Assembly (NCBI RefSeq): GCF_009834345.1
Contig: NZ_CP035042.1
Span: 868,001-932,000, forward strand
Direction of reading: 5' to 3'
DNA from: Billgrantia tianxiuensis
Lineage (GTDB): Bacteria; Pseudomonadota; Gammaproteobacteria; Pseudomonadales; Halomonadaceae
Length of the DNA stretch: 64,000 bases
Position 1 is the first letter of the stretch. Each line of letters begins with the position of its first letter. Made by a program: the position numbers and the translations under genes. The notes beneath the pieces are model-generated. The model was not told the DNA's origin and ran no database searches. It worked only from the letters and a program-made list of their open reading frames with translations. Positions 27,276-37,648 of this stretch are shown here, piece by piece.

Positions 27276-27725
27276 TCAATCGGGGTCGAGCAGTCGCGGT
27301 CCCGAACCCTCCTCGGCCAGCTCGTCTTCGGGGTTGCGCAGCGGGCACTCCTGCATCGACAGGCAGCCGCAACCAATGCAGTGGTCGAGCTGGTCGCGTA
27401 GCTGAGTGAGTCGGGCGATCCTGTCATCCAGGGCATGCCGCCAGCTCGCCGAGAGGCGCTGCCAATCGGTGGCGGTCGGCGCCCGGGAGTCCGGCAAGGT
27501 ATCGAAGGCGGCACGAATTTCGGCCAGGGTGATGCCGGTACGCTGGGCGACCTTGATGATCGCCACGCGGCGCAGCACGTCGCGTGTGAAGCGGCGCTGA
27601 TTGCCGGCGTTACGGCGGCTCTTGATCAGCCCCTTGGCCTCGTAGAAGTGAATGGCCGAAACCGCCAGGCCGCTACGCTTGGCAACTTCGCCGACGCTGA
27701 GGTCGCGCTGGAGGTGGGCCGGCAT
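27276..27725 (-). CDS. soxR: Redox-sensitive regulator SoxR
   Basis: 149 residues from the ATG at 27725 ([19 protein letters not shown]), behind GGAGACG; the open frame extends to 27791. MerR-type winged helix ([17 protein letters not shown]), dimerisation helix, and the [2Fe-2S] cluster motif [17 protein letters not shown] with four Cys at 116, 119, 121 and 127, spacing identical to SoxR. Oxidation of the cluster by redox-cycling compounds activates target promoters. A SoxR-like box in the divergent promoter 220 bp upstream points to the ABC exporter as its target. Confidence 0.95.
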   Translation of the reverse strand: MPAHLQRDLSVGEVAKRSGLAVSAIHFYEAKGLIKSRRNAGNQRRFTRDVLRRVAIIKVAQRTGITLAEIRAAFDTLPDSRAPTATDWQRLSASWRHALDDRIARLTQLRDQLDHCIGCGCLSMQECPLRNPEDELAEEGSGPRLLDPD

Positions 27726-27940
27726 CTTGCGTCTCCGTGACTTCGATGGGGCAGACGTTTTTAACCTCCCTTCAGGTAACTGACAAGACATGCCGTTATT
27801 CCTCCGACGATTTTTCCGTCGATTTCAGATATATAAGAATGGCTGATGAAAGAGATCAGGAAGTTTGATTTTTCTTCCTCTCGAAACGCTCGTATGGTTT
27901 TTGGCTCTTTTCTTTCCGCACATATTTTTCAATTGAGCTC

Positions 27941-27971
27941 TTGACCTCAATTTAAGTTTAGGTTTTAGCCT
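27941..27971 (+). promoter_or_regulatory. SoxR-type promoter with SoxR box for the ABC exporter
   Basis: -35 TTGACC (27941) and -10-like TAGCCT (27966) are 19 bp apart, the over-long spacing of MerR/SoxR promoters. The spacer holds CCTCAATTTAAGTTTAGG (27945-27962), matching the SoxR box CCTCAAGTTAACTTGAGG at 15 of 18 positions. It points toward the ABC gene starting at 28076 and sits in the gene-free 27726-28075 region. Confidence 0.75.
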
Positions 27972-28075
27972 GCATCCTGTCAGCCCCGATGGACCGGTAA
28001 GGATGGTCCATCGGTTCCGGAAAGCGTTATTGCCGGATTTCGCATTGCCTAAGTTTACTTGACGATGGAGTTGTC

Positions 28076-29965
28076 ATGTTCCGTTACTTCGAGACGCTGG
28101 TGAACCCCTATCCTTCGGGACAGACCGGTACGCCACCCAAGGGACTGCTTGCCTTCATTCTGCACTTCTCGCGTCCGGTGCTGCCGTTGCTGGTGGCCAT
28201 GTCGCTGGTCACGGCGGTAGTGTCGGCGGCCGAGGTGGTGTTCTTCGGCTACATGGGCGAACTGGTGGACTGGCTCTCCAATGCCGAGCGCGAAGGCTTC
28301 TTCGCCGAGTATGGCTGGCGCCTGGCAGGCATGGCGGCGCTGGTGCTGGTCGGGTTGCCGCTGCTGGTGCTGCTGCAGTCGCTGCTCTCTCACCAGGGCA
28401 TCTTCGGCAACTATCCAATGCTCGGTCGCTGGCTGGCGCACCGCCACATGCTGAGCCAGAGCCTCTCCTTCTATCAGGACGAGTTTGCCGGGCGCGTGTC
28501 GCAGAAGGTGATGCAGACGGCACTGGCGATCCGTGAAACGGTCATGAAGCTGGTCGGCCTGATGGTCTACGTGCTGGTCTACTTCGTCGGCGCCATGCTG
28601 CTGATGGGCGGTGCCGAGCCTTGGCTGATGCTGCCGCTGGTAGCGTGGCTGGTGGGCTATGTCACGATTCTGCGCGTCTTCGTTCCTCGGCTGCGCCAGG
28701 TCTCGATGGAGCAGGCCGACGCTCGTGCACGCATGACCGGGCGTATCGTCGACAGCTACAGCAACATCCAGACCATCAAGCTGTTCGCCGATACCCAGCG
28801 CGAGCAGGCTTATGCCCGCGATGCGATGGAGCGCTTCATGGTCACGGTGCATCGCCAGATGCGGCTGGCCACGCTGCTCTCGGTGTGCCTGACAGTGCTC
28901 AATTCAGCGTTGCTGGCAAGCGTGGCGGCCATTGCCATCGGCGCCTGGTACTTCCAGGCCCTCTCGCTCGGTGCCATTGCCGTGGCCATCGCCCTGGTGA
29001 TGCGTATCCGCTTCATGTCCGACTGGATCCTGTGGGAAGTGGCGGGGCTGTTCGAGAACATCGGCACGGTGCAGGACGGCATCAATACCATTGCCCGTGA
29101 GCCCACGGTGAAGGACCTGCCGGGAGCCGCCACCCTGCACGTTCCGCGCGGCGAGATACGCTTCGACGCACTGCGCTTCGGCTACTCCCGACCCGATGGC
29201 GAGAAGAGCCGCGTGTTCGACGGCATGAATTTGACCATTGCGCCCGGCGAGAAGGTCGGCCTGATCGGGCGCTCCGGCGCCGGCAAGTCGACCCTGGCCA
29301 ACCTGCTGCTGCGTTTCTACGACCTGGAAGGTGGGCGCATCCTGATCGATGGGCAGAACATCGCCGAGGTCACCCAGGAATCGCTGCGCCGGCAGATCGG
29401 CATGGTGACCCAGGACACCTCGCTGCTGCACCGCTCGGTGCGCGACAACATCCGCTACGGCAGCCCCGAGGCAACCGATGAGCAGGTGCTGGAAGCCGTA
29501 CGCCGGGCTCATGCCGAGTTCATTTTCGACCTGGTCGATCACAAGGGCCGTCGCGGACTCGATGCACATGTCGGCGAGCGCGGGGTGAAGCTCTCCGGCG
29601 GCCAGCGCCAGCGTATCGCCATCGCCCGGGTGCTGCTCAAGGATGCACCGATCCTGGTGCTCGACGAGGCAACCTCGGCGCTCGACTCCGAAGTCGAGGC
29701 GGCCATTCAGGAGCAGCTCGACACCCTGATGGTGGGCAAGACGGTGATCGCCATCGCTCACCGCCTGTCGACCATCGCCATGCTCGATCGACTTATCGTG
29801 CTGGATGAGGGAAACATCGTCGAGAGCGGCACGCACAGCGAACTGCTGGCGCGCAACGGCCTGTACGCCTCGCTGTGGCGTCGCCAGTCGGGCGGTTTCC
29901 TGGGGCTGGATACCGAGGAAGAGGGCGAACGCCAGCGTAGTCGGCCGCTGGACGTGGAATCCTGA
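28076..29965 (+). CDS. ABC exporter, fused permease-ATPase
   Basis: A 629-residue half-transporter. Residues about 30-330 carry six membrane helices of the type I exporter fold; residues about 365-600 form the ATPase with Walker A GRSGAGKST (around 398), the ABC signature LSGGQRQR (around 505), Walker B ILVLDEATSALD and the H-loop AIAHRLST. It would work as a homodimer in the inner membrane. A SoxR-type promoter 105 bp upstream suggests induction by redox-active compounds, so export of such compounds or their conjugates is a reasonable guess. RidA follows 34 bp downstream. Confidence 0.93.
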   Translation: MFRYFETLVNPYPSGQTGTPPKGLLAFILHFSRPVLPLLVAMSLVTAVVSAAEVVFFGYMGELVDWLSNAEREGFFAEYGWRLAGMAALVLVGLPLLVLLQSLLSHQGIFGNYPMLGRWLAHRHMLSQSLSFYQDEFAGRVSQKVMQTALAIRETVMKLVGLMVYVLVYFVGAMLLMGGAEPWLMLPLVAWLVGYVTILRVFVPRLRQVSMEQADARARMTGRIVDSYSNIQTIKLFADTQREQAYARDAMERFMVTVHRQMRLATLLSVCLTVLNSALLASVAAIAIGAWYFQALSLGAIAVAIALVMRIRFMSDWILWEVAGLFENIGTVQDGINTIAREPTVKDLPGAATLHVPRGEIRFDALRFGYSRPDGEKSRVFDGMNLTIAPGEKVGLIGRSGAGKSTLANLLLRFYDLEGGRILIDGQNIAEVTQESLRRQIGMVTQDTSLLHRSVRDNIRYGSPEATDEQVLEAVRRAHAEFIFDLVDHKGRRGLDAHVGERGVKLSGGQRQRIAIARVLLKDAPILVLDEATSALDSEVEAAIQEQLDTLMVGKTVIAIAHRLSTIAMLDRLIVLDEGNIVESGTHSELLARNGLYASLWRRQSGGFLGLDTEEEGERQRSRPLDVES

Positions 29966-29999
29966 GACAAGACGAACCCAAGGCAGGAGGAGGGAAGGT

Positions 30000-30410
30000 A
30001 TGAAGGGCGTGGAACGTGAAGTCATCAACCCGCGCGGCGTGCCCGATACGTTGCAGTACGGTTTCAGCCAGGCGGTGATGGTCAAGGGAGGCTATCGCGT
30101 GCACCTCTCGGGACAGGTCGGGGTCGATGCCCACGAATGCCTGGTCGGACCCGATCTCGAGGGGCAGACCTTTGCGGCGCTGGACAATATCGCCGCGATC
30201 CTTGGCACCTTGGGCGGCGATCTGACCGACGTGGTGATGATGCGGATCTATATCGCCGAGGCTGCCCGCTACGACCAGGAAGGTGTAGTGCAGGCGCTGC
30301 GTTCGCGTTTCCCCAAGGCCCCGCCGGCGACCTCCTGGGTGATCGTCAGCGGGCTCTCGGAGCCGGAGTGGCTGATCGAGATCGAGGCGGAGGCGGTGCT
30401 GCCGGACTAG
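30000..30410 (+). CDS. RidA-family protein
   Basis: 136 residues from the ATG at 30000 (MKGVEREVINPRG), preceded by GGAGGAGGGAAGG. Conserved RidA/YjgF features: VHLSGQVGVD, TFAALDNIAAILGTLGG, VVMMRIYI and the C-terminal IEIEAEAVLP. RidA enzymes hydrolyse reactive enamine/imine intermediates. The residue matching the key Arg of RidA is not obvious here, so it may belong to another Rid subfamily. It is downstream of the ABC exporter, likely cotranscribed under SoxR control. Its end overlaps the convergent LysR gene by 4 bp. Confidence 0.88.
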   Translation: MKGVEREVINPRGVPDTLQYGFSQAVMVKGGYRVHLSGQVGVDAHECLVGPDLEGQTFAALDNIAAILGTLGGDLTDVVMMRIYIAEAARYDQEGVVQALRSRFPKAPPATSWVIVSGLSEPEWLIEIEAEAVLPD

Positions 30411-31381
30411 GCCAGCGCTTTCTCTTCCTCGGGCTCGGCGGCATGCGCCGGCGGCTGCCAGGCATTGATGGGAGTCTGCAGTTTCATGTGCATGCGCTCC
30501 ACCACGAAGTCGACGAAGGTGCGTACCTTGGGCGAGATGAGGCTGCCGCCGGGGAACACGGCGTGCAGCTCCGTCTCGGGACCTTCCCACTCCTCTAGGA
30601 TACGCCGCGGGCGCTCGGTTTCCGGGCCAAGGCAGACGACGAACTCGCTGGCCAGCATGACGCCCTGGCCGTCGGCCAGCAGGTTGCGCAGCACGAAGGG
30701 ATCGTTGGCGATGGCTACGGGATCGACCTCGGCCTCGATCGCTTCGCCGCTCTGTGCATGGCGCAGGTGCCAGAGGAAACGCTGCCCGCGCCGATCTTTG
30801 CTGTTGGCCAGGGCGGGAAGGCCAACGAGTTCCGAGGGGTGACGCGGTTCACCGTAGCGGGCCACGTAACCTTCACTGGCATAGACGTAGGAGCGGTAGC
30901 GCGCCAGCGTGCGGGCCATCAGGGAGGAATCGGGCAGGGGGCCGACGCGCAGGGCGACATCGATCTGCTCGGCCACCAGGTCGAGACGTTCGTTGGAGAG
31001 CACCAGCTCGATGCGCACCTGGGGATAGAGCTTGCGAAAGTCCTCGATCAGTACCGAGGTGAATTCGGTACACAGGGTGAAGGGGGCGGTCACTCGTAGC
31101 CAGCCGCGCGGGCTCTCTTCGAGATGCTGCACGGCCTTTTCCGCTTCGCCCAGGTCGCGAACGATGCGGTTGCAATAATCGAAGTAGATGGAGCCTGCCT
31201 CGGTGAGGCTCAGCCTGCGGGTGGTGCGATGCAGCAGGCGGGCGCCCAGGCGCTGTTCGAGCGTCTGCACCTTGCGGCTGACGGTGGTCTTGGAGAGGCG
31301 AAGTTGCTTGGCGGCGGCAATGAAGCTGCCCTGCTCCACGACCTTGGCAAAGATCAGGGCATCGTTGAGGTCTTGCAGCAT
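30407..31381 (-). CDS. LysR-family regulator, divergent from the RND efflux operon
   Basis: 324 residues from the ATG at 31381 (MLQDLNDALIFAKVV), which lies 8 bp after AGGA; an ATG six bases earlier is too close to it. N-terminal winged helix (FIAAAKQLRLSKTTVSRKVQ) and the periplasmic-binding-like effector domain (LRVTAPFTLCTEF, IDVALRVGPLPDSSL). The Leu-Ser-Lys-Thr-Thr recognition helix belongs to the CrgA/AaeR-like group. It lies 314 bp from the adaptor gene start on the opposite strand and probably controls the RND pump. Confidence 0.9.
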   Translation of the reverse strand: MLQDLNDALIFAKVVEQGSFIAAAKQLRLSKTTVSRKVQTLEQRLGARLLHRTTRRLSLTEAGSIYFDYCNRIVRDLGEAEKAVQHLEESPRGWLRVTAPFTLCTEFTSVLIEDFRKLYPQVRIELVLSNERLDLVAEQIDVALRVGPLPDSSLMARTLARYRSYVYASEGYVARYGEPRHPSELVGLPALANSKDRRGQRFLWHLRHAQSGEAIEAEVDPVAIANDPFVLRNLLADGQGVMLASEFVVCLGPETERPRRILEEWEGPETELHAVFPGGSLISPKVRTFVDFVVERMHMKLQTPINAWQPPAHAAEPEEEKALA

Positions 31382-31558
31382 GGTCATTGTCCTGTGCCGT
31401 GCATGCAATGTCAGGGAGGGGAAACACTGCAGAGCAAGAGAAGACGAGAACGGCTGCACGGTGACTGTCCCGCCAATGGGACAGTATTTCCCTCTTGGCC
31501 CGACTAATCAAGTACCCGGTAACCCTATATGGTGGCATTCGGCAAAGTTTGCAGTTGT

Positions 31559-31590
31559 CGATTAATAACGCCGCCAAACGACATTAATTG
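31559..31590 (+). promoter_or_regulatory. Possible LysR operator in the LysR-RND intergenic region
   Basis: CRATTAAT, 16 bp, then ATTAATYG: a dyad in an AT-rich stretch about 105 bp before the adaptor gene. Its symmetry and position suit a LysR site, but no consensus is available. Confidence 0.35.
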
Positions 31591-31694
31591 CGATAGGAAA
31601 AAGGGGCTAAGCAAAATTAACCCGCAAAGAGATTGTCGGCCAAGTCTTATATCGGCACTGCGAACTGCTACTTGGTATGGGGAGAAAAGAAACA

Positions 31695-32906
31695 ATGAAC
31701 GTCCACAAGATGTTCGAGAAGAGAGACGGTCGGCGAACGCTCATGGTTATCGCCATGGTCGCCGGGCTCGTCGTTCTGACAGGATGCGAGAGCCAGGCCG
31801 ACACCCAGGCGGGCGCCGAGCAGGGGCCGCCGCCGCCTCAGGTCAGCGTGGCCCAGGTGCTGGTCGAAGACGTGGAACTGTGGGACGCCTTCACCGGCCG
31901 GATCGAGGCGGTGGAGACGGTCGACCTGCGCCCGCGCGTGTCGGGCTACATCGAGAGCGTCAACTATAGCGAAGGCCAGGAGGTCGAGAAGGGCGACGTG
32001 CTGTTCGTCATCGATCAGCGCCCCTATCGCGCCGAGCTGGAGCGAGCCGAAGCCGAGTTGCAGCGTGCCCGGGCGCGTGCCGAGCTGGCACGCAGCGAAG
32101 CCGCACGGGCCGAGGCGCTGTCGCAAAGCCGCTCGATTTCGCGCGAGGAGCTGGATCAGCGTCGCGCGGCGGCGGCCACTGCGGAAGCCGACATCCTGGC
32201 GGCCCAGGCCATCGCCGAGACGGCCAGGCTCAACATGGAGTTCACCGAGGTACGTGCGCCCATTGCCGGGCGCACCGGGCGAGCGCTGGTCACGCCGGGC
32301 AACCTCGTTTCCGAAGCCACGCCGTTGACCCGGATCGTCGCTCTGGATCGGGTCCACGTGCACTTCCACAGCGACGAGCAGGCCTACCTGCGCTACGACG
32401 CGATGTCGCGCAACGGCGAGCGGGCGGAGTTCCGTGGCTCGAGCCTGCCGGTACGCGTCGGCTTGGCCAACGACGAGGGATATCCCTACCGCGGCGAGGT
32501 CGACTTCGTCGACAACCATCTCGATGCCGAGGCCGGTACCATCCTGACCCGCGCCGTGCTCGACAACAGTGAGGGCCGCTTCGCTCCTGGCATGTACGCT
32601 CGCGTGCAGCTGCTGGCGGGCAGCGCCGAGGACACCTTGCTGATCGACGACAAGGCGGTGCTCACCGATCAGGACCGCAAGTACGTCTACGTGGTCGACG
32701 CAGAGGGGCGCGCCATGCGCCGCGACGTGCAGCTCGGGCGCATGGCCGATGGGCTGCGTGTCGTCGCCGCTGGTCTCGAACCTGGCGACCAGGTGGTCGT
32801 GAATGGTGCCCAGCGGATCTTCTTCCCGGGGATGCCGGTGGCGGCGGAGAGCGTCGACATGCGCGGCCAGGCCGAGGGCGGCAACGAACTGGCCGCCAGG
32901 CCCTGA
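31695..32906 (+). CDS. RND efflux periplasmic adaptor lipoprotein (MexE/AcrA type)
   Basis: 403 residues from the ATG at 31695 (MNVHKMFEKR), with GGGGAG upstream. A lipoprotein signal ends at LVVLTG-C31. The membrane-fusion protein layout is intact: lipoyl half-motifs (VDLRPRVSGYIESVNY and TEVRAPIAGRTGRALV), an alpha-helical hairpin rich in AEAELQRARARAELARSE, and the beta-barrel and membrane-proximal domains (EAGTILTRAVLDN). It should connect the inner-membrane RND pump to the outer-membrane channel. First gene of the efflux operon; the permease starts 96 bp downstream. Confidence 0.93.
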   Translation: MNVHKMFEKRDGRRTLMVIAMVAGLVVLTGCESQADTQAGAEQGPPPPQVSVAQVLVEDVELWDAFTGRIEAVETVDLRPRVSGYIESVNYSEGQEVEKGDVLFVIDQRPYRAELERAEAELQRARARAELARSEAARAEALSQSRSISREELDQRRAAAATAEADILAAQAIAETARLNMEFTEVRAPIAGRTGRALVTPGNLVSEATPLTRIVALDRVHVHFHSDEQAYLRYDAMSRNGERAEFRGSSLPVRVGLANDEGYPYRGEVDFVDNHLDAEAGTILTRAVLDNSEGRFAPGMYARVQLLAGSAEDTLLIDDKAVLTDQDRKYVYVVDAEGRAMRRDVQLGRMADGLRVVAAGLEPGDQVVVNGAQRIFFPGMPVAAESVDMRGQAEGGNELAARP

Positions 32907-33002
32907 CCGCCAGGCCCCGCTGCCTGCTGACACAACAACGCAATAACCCCTGAACGATCTTCGGTGCGGATGTGGCTGTCCGCGCCGGGAGGGAGTCTTG
33001 TC

Positions 33003-36000
33003 ATGGATTTCGCCAAGTTCTTCGTCGACCGGCCGATCTTCGCCGCGGTGCTGTCGATCCTGATATTCATCGCCGGCGCCATCACCATCCCGCTGCTGCC
33101 GGTCAGCGAATACCCCGACGTGGTGCCGCCCACCGTGCAGGTGCGCGCGGTCTATCCCGGCGCCAACCCCAGGGAGATCGCCGAAACGGTGGCCACACCG
33201 CTGGAGGAGGCGATCACCGGAGTCGAGAACCTGATGTACATGAAGTCGGTGGCCGGCTCCGACGGGGTGTTGGCGATGACGCTGACCTTCCGCCCCGGCA
33301 CCGACCCGGACGAGGCCCAGGTGCAGGTGCAGAACCGGGTCAGCCAGGCGCTGGCGCGGCTGCCCGAGGCAGTGCGCCGCCAGGGCGTGACCACCGACAA
33401 GCAGTCACCCGACCTGACCATGGTGCCGCAGCTGATCTCGCCCGATGGCCGCTACGACAGCACCTACCTGCGCAACTACGCGGCGCTGCACGTACGCGAC
33501 GAGCTGGCACGCCTGCCCGGCGTGGGCCAGGCGATGCTGTTCGGCGCCGGCGACTATGCCATGCGGGTGTGGATCGATCCCGACCGTGCCGCGGCGCGGG
33601 GGCTCACCGCCGGTGACGTGATCGCAGCAATTCGCGAGCAGAACGTGCAGGTTTCGGCCGGTCAGCTCGGTGCGCCGCCGACGCCGACCACGTCCGACTT
33701 CCTGGTCTCGATCAACGCCCAGGGACGCCTGACCACCGAGGAGGAGTTCGGCAACATCGTGGTCAAGGCGGGCAGCGACGGGCAGATCACCTACCTCTCC
33801 GACGTGGCGCGTATCGAACTCGGTGCCGCCGAGTATTCGCTGCGGGCGCTGCTCGACAACCAGCAGGCGGTGGCCATCGGTATCTTCCAGGCGCCCGGTT
33901 CCAACGCCATTGCGCTCTCCGATGCGGTGCGCGACAAGATGGAGGAACTCTCCCAGCGCTTCCCCGAAGGCGTGGAGTACACCATCGTCTACGATCCCAC
34001 GGTGTTCGTACGCGACTCGATCAAGTCGGTGATCAAGACCCTGCTCGAGGCGGTATTGCTGGTGGTGCTGGTGGTCACGCTGTTCCTGCAGACCTGGCGC
34101 GCCTCGGTGATCCCGCTGCTGGCGGTACCGGTGTCGATCGTGGGCACCTTCGCCGTGCTCTATCTGCTGGGATTCTCGATCAACACCCTGACGCTGTTCG
34201 GCCTGGTGCTGGCGATCGGCATCGTGGTCGACGACGCCATCGTGGTGGTGGAGAACGTCGAACGCAACATCGAGGAGGGGCTCGCCCCGCTGGCGGCGGC
34301 CCACCAGGCCATGCGCGAGGTGAGCGGGCCGATCATCGCCATCTCGGTGGTCTTGTGCGCGGTGTTCGTGCCGATGGCCTTCCTCGAGGGGGTCACCGGC
34401 CAGTTCTATCGCCAGTTTGCGGTGACCATCGCCATCTCCACGGTGATCTCGGCAATCAACTCGCTGACGCTGTCGCCGGCGCTGGCGGCGATGCTGCTCA
34501 AGCCCCACGACGCGCCGAAGGATCGCCTGTCGCGGCTGATCGACTTCCTGTTTGGCTGGCTGTTCCGCCCCTTCAACCGCTTCTTCAACGCCAGCTCCAA
34601 TGGCTACCAGGGCGGCGTGGCGCGCAGCCTGCGCCGGCGTGGCGCCGTGTTCGCCGTCTACGCGCTGCTGCTGGCGGGTACCGGCGTGATGTTTCAGATG
34701 GTGCCGGGGGCTTCATTCCCACCCAAGACAAGATGTACCTGATCGGCGGTGCCAAGCTGCCCGAAGGGGCCTCGCTCGATCGTACCGAGGCGGTGATCCG
34801 GCGCATGACCGAACTGGCGCTGGAGACCGAAGGCGTGACCTCGGCGGTGGCCTTCCCCGGGCTCAACCCGCTGCAGTTCACCAACACGCCCAACACCGGC
34901 ACGGTGTTCTTCGGCCTCGACCCGTTCGAGTCGCGTTCGCGCAGCGCCGAGGAGATCGTCGGTGAACTCAACGGCAAGTTCGGCGCCATGCAGGAGGCGT
35001 TCAGCTTTGCCTTCACCCCGCCGGCGATCCTCGGGATCGGTTCGGGCTCGGGCTTCTCGCTGTTCATCCAGGACCGCGCCGGGCTCGGCTACGGCGAGCT
35101 GCAGCAGGCGGTGGACGGTTTCAGCGGCGCGCTGATGCAGGCACCGGGCATGGGCTACCCGATCACCTCCTACCAGTCCAACGTGCCGCAGCTCGACCTG
35201 CACGTCGACCGGGTCAAGGCCAAGACCCAGGGCGTGGCGCTGACCGACCTGTTCGAGACCTTGCAGGTCTACCTCGGCTCGGTCTACGTCAACGACTTCA
35301 ACCGCTTCGGGCGCACCTGGCAGGTGATGGCCCAGGCCGATGGCGACTTCCGCATGGACGTGGCCAACATCGATCGCCTGCGTACCCGTAACGTCTATGG
35401 AGAGATGGTGCCGATCGGCAGCATGATCCGCATCGACCAGACCTTCGGGCCCGACCCGGTGATTCGCTACAACGGCTACCCGGCGGCGGACCTGATGGGC
35501 GAGGCCGACCCGCGGGTGCTGTCGTCGAGCCAGGCCATCCAGGTGGTGGAGCAGCTCGCCGCGGGGGTGCTGCCAGCCGGCATGGCCTTCGAATGGACCG
35601 ACCTGAGCTATCAGCAGGTCAACCAGGGCGGGGCGGCGCTGATCGTGTTCCCGCTCGCCATCCTGCTGGTGTTCCTGGCGCTCGCCGCGCTCTATGAGAG
35701 CTGGACGTTGCCGCTGGCGGTGATCCTGATCGTGCCGATGTGCATGCTCTCGGCGCTGATTGGCGTGAAGCTCACCGGCGGCGACAACAATATCTTCGTC
35801 CAGGTGGGGCTGGTGGTGTTGATCGGCCTGGCGTGCAAGAACGCCATTCTGATCGTCGAGTTCGCCCGCGAGCTGGAGATACAGGGTCGCGGCATCGTCG
35901 AGGCGGCGTTGGAGGCGTGCCGCCTGCGCCTGCGTCCGATCATCATGACTTCGATCACCTTCACCGCCGCGGTGGTGCCGCTGATGCTGGCCGGCGGTGC

Positions 36001-36174
36001 CGGCGCCGAGGTGCGCCAGGCACTGGGCACGGCGGTGTTCGCCGGCATGCTCGGCGTGACCCTGTTCGGCCTGTTCCTGACCCCAGTGTTCTACGTCGCC
36101 CTGCGCAAGCTGGTCACGCGTGGGCAGGCCGAACCTCGCGACGCACAGCCCGTGGAGGGGCTTACCATGCCTGA
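33003..36174 (+). CDS. RND efflux permease (MexF/AcrB type), two 1-bp deletions
   Basis: The start MDFAKFFVDRPIFAAVLSI is the canonical HAE1 N-terminus behind GGGAGG. Proton-relay and membrane motifs are present (GIVVDDAIVVVENVERN; GLACKNAILIVEFA), as are the porter domains. The frame is lost at the G5 run 34706-34710; one more base gives VPGGFIPTQDKMYLIGG. The reading frame then runs without stop into the outer-membrane factor; one more G at 36157-36160 instead ends the protein at TGA 36174, overlapping the next ATG. The repaired length is 1057 residues, as in MexF. It exports drugs or solvents by proton antiport. Confidence 0.9.
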
Positions 36175-37645
36175 ACTGGCCACACGCAAGAGAACCATGC
36201 GACACCTGCTGCCGTTGCCGCTTTTCCTGGCGCTGGCCGCCTGTGCGGTGGGGCCTGACTACCGTGCGCCGACACTGCCCGAACCCGCCGCCCTGGTACG
36301 TGCCGAGCCGGAGCTGGTCACCACGGAAGCCGTCGAGCGGGAATTCTGGCGCGGCTTTGACGATGCGCTGCTGACCGAGCTGATCGAGGAGGCCTTCGAC
36401 GCCAACCACGACCTGCGCATCGCCCTGGCGCGCCACGACCGCAGCCTGGCGCTGCTGCGCCAGTCGCGTCGCGACCTGGCGCCCAGCGTCACCGCCCAGG
36501 GCGGCGCCGCCCACCAGCGTGCCAGTGCCGACCAGATGCCCGAGGCGACGCGCTCCCAGCGCGACTTCGAGAGCTATGATGCCGGCGTCGCCGCGCTGTG
36601 GGAGCTCGACTTCTTCGGCCGCGTACGACGCGCCGTGGAAGCCCAGCAGGCCGAAGCGGAAGCATCGGCCGCCGATGTGCGCGCCATGCAGGTGGTGGTG
36701 GTCGGCGAGCTGGTCGATCAGTACATGCGCCTGCGCGGCCTGCAGGAGCAGCTGCGCGTGGCCGAGGCCAATGCCGACTACCAGCGTGAGTCGCTGGACT
36801 TGGTGGAGGCACGGCTGGAGGCCGGGCGCGGCACCGAGTTCGACAGCGTACGTGCCCGGGCGCAGCTCGAGAGCACGCTGTCGCGCATCCCGGCGCTTCG
36901 GGCCGAGATCGCCGCCATTACCCATCGCCTGGCGGTGCTGACCGGGCGCGAGCCCGCCGCGCTGGTCGCCCGGCTGGAGGCACCCGCGCCACTACCGGCA
37001 CTGCCGGACCAGGTGGCGACCGGACTGCCTGGCGAGCTGCTGCGTCGACGCCCGGACATCGCCGCCGCCGAGCGACGCCTGCATGCCGCCACCGCCAGCA
37101 TCGGCGTGGCCACCGCCGACCTCTACCCGCGCTTCACCCTGAGCGGCCTGCTCGGTACCCAGGCCGCCAGCACCGGCGACCTGTTCGGCCGTGACAGCGA
37201 GACACGGCTGGTGGCGCTGGGGGTGGACTGGTCGTTTCTCGACAGTGGCCGGGTGAGGGCGCGCATGGCAGCGGCCGATGCCGACGCCGAAGCCAACCTG
37301 GCACGCTACGAGCAGACCGTGCTGCTGGCGCTGGAGGAAGCCGAGACGGCACTTGCCCGCTACGCCCAATCGCTGCGTGAACGTGAGCACCTGGCGGCTG
37401 CCGCCGAGGCCAGCACCGAGGCGGCCCGTCAGGCGCGGGTACGCTTCGAGGTCGGCGTGATCGATTTCCTCGAGGTGATCGATAGCGAGCGTTCACGACT
37501 CGAGGCCGAGGATGGCCTGGCGCGAGCCAACGTGCGCGCTTCCACCGCCCTGGTGGGACTCTACCGGGCGCTGGCCGGCGGCTGGGACGAGCGCATGGAT
37601 GAGCCGCGCCAGGCGAGTGCCGAACCTGCGCTGACCTCCACCTGA
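36167..37645 (+). CDS. RND outer-membrane efflux lipoprotein (NodT/OprM type)
   Basis: 492 residues from the ATG at 36167, which has GGAGGGG 6 bp upstream; a second Met ten codons later starts the signal sequence proper (MRHLLPLPLFLALAAC), and C26 is the lipidation site in the lipobox. The mature start AVGPDYRAPTLPEP and the two outer-membrane-factor repeats (helical barrels with RRDLAPSVTAQGG and ADLYPRFTLSGLLG) are typical of NodT-family channels. The third gene of the tripartite pump. A literal fusion to the permease would be topologically implausible, since the signal peptide would be buried behind a cytoplasmic C-terminus. Confidence 0.92.
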   Translation: MPELATRKRTMRHLLPLPLFLALAACAVGPDYRAPTLPEPAALVRAEPELVTTEAVEREFWRGFDDALLTELIEEAFDANHDLRIALARHDRSLALLRQSRRDLAPSVTAQGGAAHQRASADQMPEATRSQRDFESYDAGVAALWELDFFGRVRRAVEAQQAEAEASAADVRAMQVVVVGELVDQYMRLRGLQEQLRVAEANADYQRESLDLVEARLEAGRGTEFDSVRARAQLESTLSRIPALRAEIAAITHRLAVLTGREPAALVARLEAPAPLPALPDQVATGLPGELLRRRPDIAAAERRLHAATASIGVATADLYPRFTLSGLLGTQAASTGDLFGRDSETRLVALGVDWSFLDSGRVRARMAAADADAEANLARYEQTVLLALEEAETALARYAQSLREREHLAAAAEASTEAARQARVRFEVGVIDFLEVIDSERSRLEAEDGLARANVRASTALVGLYRALAGGWDERMDEPRQASAEPALTST

Positions 37646-37648
37646 GGA

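Noticed and set aside
34694..36925. A 743-residue minus-strand open frame
   Set aside because: It is antisense to the RND permease and outer-membrane factor with His/Gln-rich nonsense composition.
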